In this document: positions 57,632 to 64,000 of the stretch, one piece after another
How positions within the stretch are numbered: position 1 is the stretch's first letter
Layout: each line of letters begins with the position of its first letter
From: Purpureocillium takamizusanense
Lineage: Eukaryota; Ascomycota; Sordariomycetes; Hypocreales; Ophiocordycipitaceae
Direction: 5' to 3'
NCBI RefSeq assembly: GCF_022605165.1
Contig: NC_063069.1
Location: 620,001 to 684,000, forward strand
Length of the DNA: 64,000 nucleotides
Notes under the pieces: model-generated
Database searches by the model: none
Seen by the model: the letters and a program-made list of their open reading frames with translations, nothing else
What the model was told of the DNA's origin: nothing
Position numbers and translations under genes: made by a program

Positions 57632-58714
57632 CTATTGTCCCGTCGACCCCGTGCTCGACGCCGCGCTCAGTGGCCGCGGCGGCGGCATGGGCACCGCCCT
57701 CACAGCGGGTTCGTCTCTTTGCATCGCGATGCCGCCCAGCATGGTGAGCTGCGGCAACGGCGCCTGGCCGTCGGGTCCGCCGCTTGCCATCATGGCCTCC
57801 TCTTCCTCCTCGTCGACGCGGCCATCCATCATCTGCTCCTGCGCAGCCCTGCGCTCGAGCTCGGCAACGCGCTCCTTCTCGGTGATGTCGACGATGTCGT
57901 CGTCGCCGCTCCAGTAGGGGTCGTCGTCGTCGAGCTCGGGCATGGCCATGCGCTTCCAGAAGCGCACCTCCTGGCGAGCGGCCACGGCGTCGACGCGTGC
58001 GGCCCAGCGGACCTCGTCCTCGTCCCAGCGGCGGCGGAAGCCGCGCAGGGAGTCGTTTGCGGCGCGGGCGTGGGCCTGCATCTCCCACATCTGCTCGCGC
58101 AGGCGGCTGTTCTCGCGGCGAGCCTCGTCGAGTTGGACGCGGTAGGAGCGGTGCCAGGCGGCCACGTCGGCGACGTGCTTGGCCTTGTACTCGTGGAACT
58201 GGCGCAGCATGAGGGCGAGGGCGCTCGCGTACTGGGAGAGGAGGGCGGCATTTTGGTCGCGCGAGTGATTGGCCTTTTCGAGGGCTTCGGAGAGAATGGA
58301 GACGAGGGCGTCGAGGTTCTGACCGTCGACTGCGATGCCACGTGTTAGTAAGGGGTCTTGGGGAGGATGTCGTGCCATGGGAGCGTAGGTGAAGGATCGG
58401 CGAAACGCACCCTCGAGGTCGTCGGCGGCGGCGGCCATCAGGTCATCGTTGGCGAGAGCGTGGGAGCGGGCGCGACTGCGGACGCGACCGAGCCCATTGA
58501 CAATATCTTCGGTGACGCGCCTGTTGTCAGCGAGCTGGCGACTCAGCTCCTCGACCATGCCGTAGATGTAGTTGAGCTCGGCCTGGTGGCCGGCGGGCGT
58601 GGGCGCCGGGGCGGGCATGGCGGCCATGTTGGCGCCGCCGTTGACGCCGTTCATGGCTTGCTGATACTGCGACGGCTGCTGGAGGGCGTATTGCTGCTGC
58701 TGCGGCTGCGAGAT

Positions 58715-58747
<33 letters not shown>

Positions 58748-59308
58748 TTGCTGGTGCTGGGTCGGGCCGACGTTGGGCAGGGCGGCGGATTGTTGGTGGA
58801 ATTGCTGTGGCGGGTACGGGCGCGGCTGCAGTTGCTGCTGCTGCTGCTGCTGCTGCTGTTGTTGTTGTGCTTGGATTTGCTGTTGCTGGTGATGCGACGG
58901 CGGTGGTGGTTGATGGCTCGAGAAGATGGCGGCGTCGGCAAAGTTGTTGATGGCGGGCGTGGGCTGTCGACGATGGTGGATCTGCTGTTGTTGTTGCGGT
59001 TGCTGCTGATGCTGGTGCTGGTGCTGCTGCTGTTGGACTTGCTGTTGTTGGGCCTGCTGCTGCTGATTGACCTGCTGGATGGCCCTGTTGCTGCTGTTGG
59101 CGGCGGCGGCATTGACGCGGCCTCCCTCGCTACCGCGACCCATCTGCTGGACGGAGCCAGGTGCTGCTCCCAGCGCCGCCAGCGATCCCTGCGGTCCCTG
59201 GTGCGGAAGGGGCTGCTGGAGCTGGTGCTGCTGACTCGGGTGGTCGCTGATAGAGGCGCTAGCAGTCCCGCCGCCAGTGCCTCCGGCCATGACATCGACG
59301 GCGCTCAT
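57632..59308 (-). CDS. Polyglutamine-rich coiled-coil protein, function unknown
   Basis: Two exons, 59308-58411 and 58329-57632, joined to 531 residues. The first 215 residues are Gln-rich, with several long Gln runs encoded by CAG/CAA and interspersed His/Pro. A conserved part begins at about residue 240 (AELNYIYGMVEELSRQLADN) and continues after the intron (LDALVSILSEALEKANHSRD, HEYKAKHVADVAAWH). It is helical with coiled-coil character, then acidic (ELDDDDPYWSGDDD) and Glu-rich. The layout suits a nuclear or scaffold protein, but no named family is recognised. The intron (81 bases, GTGCGT donor, perfect ACTAAC branch site, GCAG acceptor) has no stop in frame, so retention would insert 27 residues. 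It is convergent with ubr7. Confidence 0.85.
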
Positions 59309-62300
59309 CGCGGCTCGGCGTCCCTCTCACTCCTCGGTCGCTCAAGCAGACATGGCGAATGAGCGGCCGCAAGATGGAAGTGCAAAGAGAGAGATGCAGA
59401 GAGAGAGAGCGCAGAGAGAGATAGAATGAGTGTGTGTGACGGTTCGATGTCGCTGAGTGTCTCGAATATTTTTTTTTCTTCTTTATTCGTCCCTGTGCTG
59501 CAGGTGCGGGTTGTGTGAATTGAATGTGCAAAATGAAGATCGGCTCACCCACAGGCTGCATGCTGCTGCCGTCTGCTCAGGTGCATAATCAGCTGTGCAT
59601 CACTTCGTACTTTTGCGCAAGGCCGTACCTTACGTACTAAGTTATGATGAATGGCAAGGCGGCCTCGAAGTACGACGCATGTAAGGTATGTGCTTAACGG
59701 GGGAGGCCTGCTGTTCATTAGAACGGGCAGACGCGGTTGCATGCGTTTGCTCTCTCTGACGTGAGCCGACTTGTTGACGCTGCGCTGTCAGATCAATGAG
59801 TGTTTGACCGCACCGCCATCAATCACTGGCACCCGGCCTCTGCATCCCGTTCTGAGTTGGTGTTGGTGAGGCACTTTGTGGGTTGGTTAGCAATCTCAAC
59901 ACGCTGTCGAAGCAGTATGTCTGCCACCAAGGTCAGCTCCCTCAGAGCTGCAGATGAGATGTAGATGCGAAGCAGATGACAAGTTACCCAAGGCCTTGAT
60001 GCAGAGCAGCAGGGCCGTCTACAAACCAATTCGGCACTTGCCGTGATGCGAGACTCCAGAGCTTGCTTGCCTCCCATCTTCGCAGACCTGCACACTTTGA
60101 GCTACCCGGGACTACACGCGGCCATTGAGAAACCGCACCGCGATCAGCACATATGCGTCTGCCACCTTAGTTGATGTGCAGCAGTGCATACGGGGCTGCT
60201 TGGGCTTGCAAATTGGATCTTGGAACGTGAAGCTGAATCACGAGCTTCGGGTGTCGAGGACGCGTACATGTGTCTGGCGCGTCTCCCGCCCTTCTCGTTG
60301 CTCGCGGTGCAACCCTCTCACGGTCGCGCCTTCCTCAGGACATGTATATTGTACTTCGTATACGTACTATGAATGAATTGAAAGACCTTCCATCCTCGTA
60401 CCGAGAGTCACGTCGCGTCAGGTCACGTCACGTCGACTTGGCCACCAAAGCTCTCATCACGAGTGCGCGCGCTGTTGCGAGCCATAACCGCTGCGACACT
60501 CTCCCGCCCATGCCTGCATAGCGAGTCGCCATCTACGCGCCCAGCGCCAGCGACGACAACAAGCACATCATCTGCAATGCAACCTCGGCTACGCTTCCGA
60601 GGCGACCATCGCCACCACCGATGGGGGCAATCATCTCCGACTGGCTTGCGTCGGCAAAGCTTGAGCGGCCTGTTCGCCCCTTCAGGGTGTTGCGCTGGCG
60701 GGAAGCAGGGACATTGCACCTGCACCAAAGTCCTCGGTCCGACAAAACGGATGGAGACGAGCCCACAGCGAGCGGCACCTTGGAGTTGAGACGACCGCGT
60801 CTCCCACACGTCAGCTGTGGATAGCTTGTTTCGCCGACTGTTGACGAACGCTGCTGCTTGCCTTGTCCACTTCCCTGGATAAGCACGGAGACGATGCTCG
60901 TGTCTGGGCCCGTTCTGTAGGTCGAGACTCAAGTTGTCGCCCTCAGCCTGCCTTTACCCGGGCGACGACACCTACTGCAAGCTCATCGTGGTGTGGTTTT
61001 GGCACGCTTGCTCATCCGGCATCAACCGAGCAGGCGAGCTCAACGAGCAGTTGCCGCCGAGGCATCGCCGGCCTGCAGTGCCTCGAACCACTCTTGCTGA
61101 GCAGACGTTGACGAGGATTTGCTGCTAAATCACCACCGGGTTCCACCAATCCACGATGTTTGGATGTGAAGAGGCGCCGGCTCCAGGATAAATTTCTCGG
61201 ATGACATCAAGCCATGGCTCCAAGAAGGCCCCGCGAACGCACCAGCCCGCCCCAGACGCCCAGGGCGAAAGGCGGGGATGTCTGTGAGTGCGGGGAACCG
61301 CCAGGGCGAGACCAAGCCTGAAATGAAGTTGTGAACCGCGTCCTGGCCACGTCAAAGCCAAAACTCAGGGCACTCAACAGCGTCTGCAGCAGGTTTCTCC
61401 GCGCCTCACTTAGCCTCCAGTCAAGCCTCAGCCGCGTATTCGGGCCGGCTCTTGTGCTAGCCATGCTTGCCCTGGTACCCCTGGCCAAGAATCCAATCAT
61501 CTGCCGGGTGGAGAGCGTGAGAAGTCGGCCCCGCAAGCATCCCGCTGCGGGGCGTGGAGTCGAGACGTCAACAATTCTACGCTTCTCACTCATGGAGCAC
61601 CTCATCAGATCGACAGACCCTTGAACCCGGAACTTTAGGAGAAGCTGCTAAAGAACAGTTCGCGGATGGCTCGGCGCACCGCTGTTCGCTGCGCGGGATC
61701 GACGGGTGGCTTGTGGCGATTTACATGCGCAGCTGCAAAGGGCGTTGCAAACATCAGTTCAGGACTTCAACCTCCGCCACGAGTAGAGCGTTGCAATTGT
61801 TCCAGCTCTGTGTCAATGACCTCGGCCGCATGTCGCTCATAAGGTTGATGGGCCTCAATGGAGGCGAGGTGGCTGTTCAACACGAAAAAATCGAGCCGAC
61901 AAAATTTTCCATGATCGTGGCATCGCCGGTCGGCTACAGACGACGACCGAGTCCCTCGCCGTTCTAGTTCCAGGAGCGGAGTCTCCGCACTTCAAACCTT
62001 ACACAGCAGCTCTGGGTCGAGTACTCGTCGTCATGGTCTTGGCGTGGCCCAGCACTCGCACTCGAGATGATGCGCCACCGGACCGACAACTCGGGCGAGA
62101 AGCTGCACAAGTCAGACAGGGGAGGGCGCCAGTCCGGATGTAACCCCGCTGGGCCGCCATTGACCTGCTGGGGCCATTTGTTAATGCCAATTTGCGCGTA
62201 GCTGTGATTGTATAAGTAAGTGCGTGCGCCGACGGTCTGGAATCCTTTGGCTTCGCGAGGATCGTCTGTCTAGAGCGTGCAGTCACTCTCGGGCATCTCA

Positions 62301-62314
62301 TCTGATCTGACACC
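59309..62314. other. Intergenic, 3.0 kb
   Basis: Upstream region of both the polyglutamine gene and the alpha-glucosidase gene. It contains ACTTCGTAC at 59602-59610, TACGTACTAAGTTA at 59631-59644 and GTACTTCGTATACGTAC at 60351-60367, all of the recurrent motif classes. Several 60-170-codon frames occur on both strands (for example minus 61207-61605) without domain or splice support. Confidence 0.45.
62211..62217 (+). promoter_or_regulatory. Candidate TATA element of the alpha-glucosidase gene
   Basis: TATAAGT lies 104 bases upstream of the start codon at 62315, a usual distance for a fungal gene with a short leader. Confidence 0.45.
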
Positions 62315-64000
62315 ATGAGGTTTTGGAATGGACTCGTCTGTGCGGGCCTCGCGTCTGCGACGGCGCTGTCTAACAGGGACGCGGGCAATCCCGACGACTG
62401 CCCTGGCTACAAGGCCTCCGACGTGAGGCACACGGGCAATGGCCTCAAGGCCGATCTGACGCTTGCCGGCAAGTCGTGCAACGTTTACGGTACCGACTTG
62501 AGGCACCTCACTCTCGAGGTGTCGTACGAGACAGGTAAGTAGGCTTAACCCGAGCCCCCCCTTTCTTTTTGCTTGCGTGCCTGTGTTGACATCTAAATCC
62601 AGACAACCGGCTCCACGTCAAGATCCAGGACAAGGACAATCAAGTCTACCAGGTCCCCGAAGCCGTCTTCAAGCGTCCCGGAGGCAAGAGCTCTGCCGCT
62701 TCCAACAAGCTCAAGTTTGACTACACAGAGTCGCCCTTCTCGTTCAAGGTCAGTCGCGCCGACTCCAAAGAAGTTCTCTTCGATACTTCGGCGGCGTCTC
62801 TCGTCTTTGAGTCGCAGTACCTTCGTCTCCGGACCAAGCTGCCCAAGGACCCCTACCTGTATGGCCTGGGCGAGCATTCGGATCCCCTGCGGCTCAAGAC
62901 CAAAGACTACATTCGCACAATGTGGAACCAAGACAGCTACGGCGTGCCTACCGACTCCAACCTATACGGCACCCACCCCTTCTATCTCGAGCAGCGCAAG
63001 AGCGGCTCACACGGTGTCTTCTTGCTCAACTCGAACGGAATGGATATCCTAATCGACCAGACCACGGACGACAAGCAGTACCTTGAGTACAACACCCTGG
63101 GCGGTGTCCTTGACTTTTGGTTCGTTGCCGGACCCAGCCCTATCGACGTGGTCAAGCAGTACGGCGAGATTGCCGGCACCCCGGCGCTGCAGCCGTACTG
63201 GGGTCTGGGCTTCCACCAGTGCCGATACGGCTACCAGGATGCCTACAACGTCGCCGAGGTTGTGCAGAACTACAGCCTAGCCAAGATTCCCCTCGAAACC
63301 ATGTGGACCGATATCGACTACATGGACCGGCGCCGCGTTTTCTCTTTGGATCCTGATCGCTTCCCACTCAAGAAGATGCGCGAGCTCGTCTCTCACCTGC
63401 ACAAGAATGACCAGCACTACATCGTCATGGTCGACCCGGCAGTGGCGTACCAGGACTACCCCCCGCTTCACGAGGGAGTCAAGGACAACATATTCCTTCG
63501 CCGCGACAATGGATCCCTCTGGCTGGGCGTCGTCTGGCCCGGCGTGACGGTGTTCCCTGACTGGTTCTCCAAGAACATTCAAAAGTACTGGGACGGCCAG
63601 TTCCAAAGCTTCTTCAACAAAGACACTGGAGTCGACATTGACGCCCTATGGATCGACATGAATGAGCCGAGCAATTTTCCTTGCAACTTCCCGTGCGACA
63701 ACCCATATGAGGCCGCCGTGGGCTTCCCTCCCAAACCGCCTCCGGTCCGTCAGCCGCCTCGGCCCCTGCCCGGATGGCCCTGCGACTTCCAGCCTCCGGG
63801 CACTTGCAAGCGTTCCGAGGTCGAGGAGCGAGACGTGTCCACCACTCTCGAAGTTCGCGCCCCCCAGCCCGCGGTTCACGATAGCCTTCCCCAGGCAGAG
63901 CGCCGCGCCACGGGTGACCAAAGGGGCCTTCCTGGACGTGACCTCCTGTACCCCAAGTACGCAATCCACAACAAGGCCGCCTACCGCGATGACTGGAACG
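62315..64000 (+). CDS. Secreted GH31 alpha-glucosidase (5' part, cut by window end)
   Basis: Exon 1 (62315-62534) joins exon 2 (62603 onward, open to the window end), giving 539 visible residues of a protein normally about 850-1000 long. The first 18 residues form a signal peptide (MRFWNGLVCAGLASATAL). The GH31 N-terminal beta domain is followed by the (beta/alpha)8 barrel with YLYGLGEHSD, WGLGFHQCRYGY, WTDIDYMD and the nucleophile Asp425 in WIDMNEPSNF. The catalytic acid lies beyond the edge. After the nucleophile comes a Pro-rich insertion (about 440-520) typical of fungal extracellular alpha-glucosidases. The enzyme releases glucose from the non-reducing ends of maltose and starch fragments; a role in carbon scavenging is inferred. 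Several Asn-X-Ser/Thr sites fit secretion. Confidence 0.93.

Noticed and set aside
58358..59362. 334-codon plus-strand frame rich in Leu runs
   Set aside because: The Leu runs are the reverse complement of the CAG/CAA glutamine codons of the gene on the other strand.
61331..61624. Overlapping frames on both strands at 61.2-61.6 kb
   Set aside because: Neither strand shows a domain, a leader or splice joins to a longer product; treated as upstream DNA of the alpha-glucosidase.

Overview
The window is nuclear DNA of a filamentous ascomycete, most likely a Sordariomycete of the order Hypocreales. Protein genes are split by short introns (46-239 bp) with GT..AG ends and CTAAC/CTGAC branch sites, genes are 1-5 kb apart, and the DNA is GC-rich. 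The conserved proteins read like Sordariomycete versions of Som1, Bet3, U5-40K, Gis2, Mcm2 and UBR7. The order is an inference; no marker gene is present. I saw no rRNA, tRNA or CRISPR array.

Layout. 0-4.4 kb: the 5' end of a membrane-anchored protein, then two secreted-type accessory genes (an NlpC/P60 peptidase of bacterial YkfC type and a 14-cysteine small protein). 6.7-15.1 kb: the developmental regulator som1, then the divergent pair bet3 (TRAPP tether) and the U5 snRNP WD40 gene. 20.5-25.5 kb: a two-span membrane protein and the zinc-knuckle gene gis2. 28.7-41.5 kb: a calpain protease, a hexose-type MFS transporter and a 1038-residue membrane protein with a large glycosylated ectodomain. 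45.2-51.8 kb: an accessory island with an orphan protein gene between RIP-like direct repeats, a four-span membrane protein, and two tandem multi-exon small secreted cysteine-rich protein genes. 52.1-59.3 kb: mcm2 and ubr7 as a divergent pair, then a polyglutamine coiled-coil protein. 62.3 kb to the end: a GH31 alpha-glucosidase cut by the window edge.

Coding regions were joined across introns by hand from splice signals, reading frame and protein continuity. The most notable items are the paired secreted-protein genes with identical intron positions, the mutated direct repeats around 45.9-47.7 kb, a 9-base micro-exon in bet3, a 5-base first coding exon in mcm2, and paired MluI cell-cycle boxes between mcm2 and ubr7. 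Long gaps of 2-5 kb hold mostly simple repeats, pyrimidine-rich leader-like DNA and a recurring GTACTTCGTAC-type motif.
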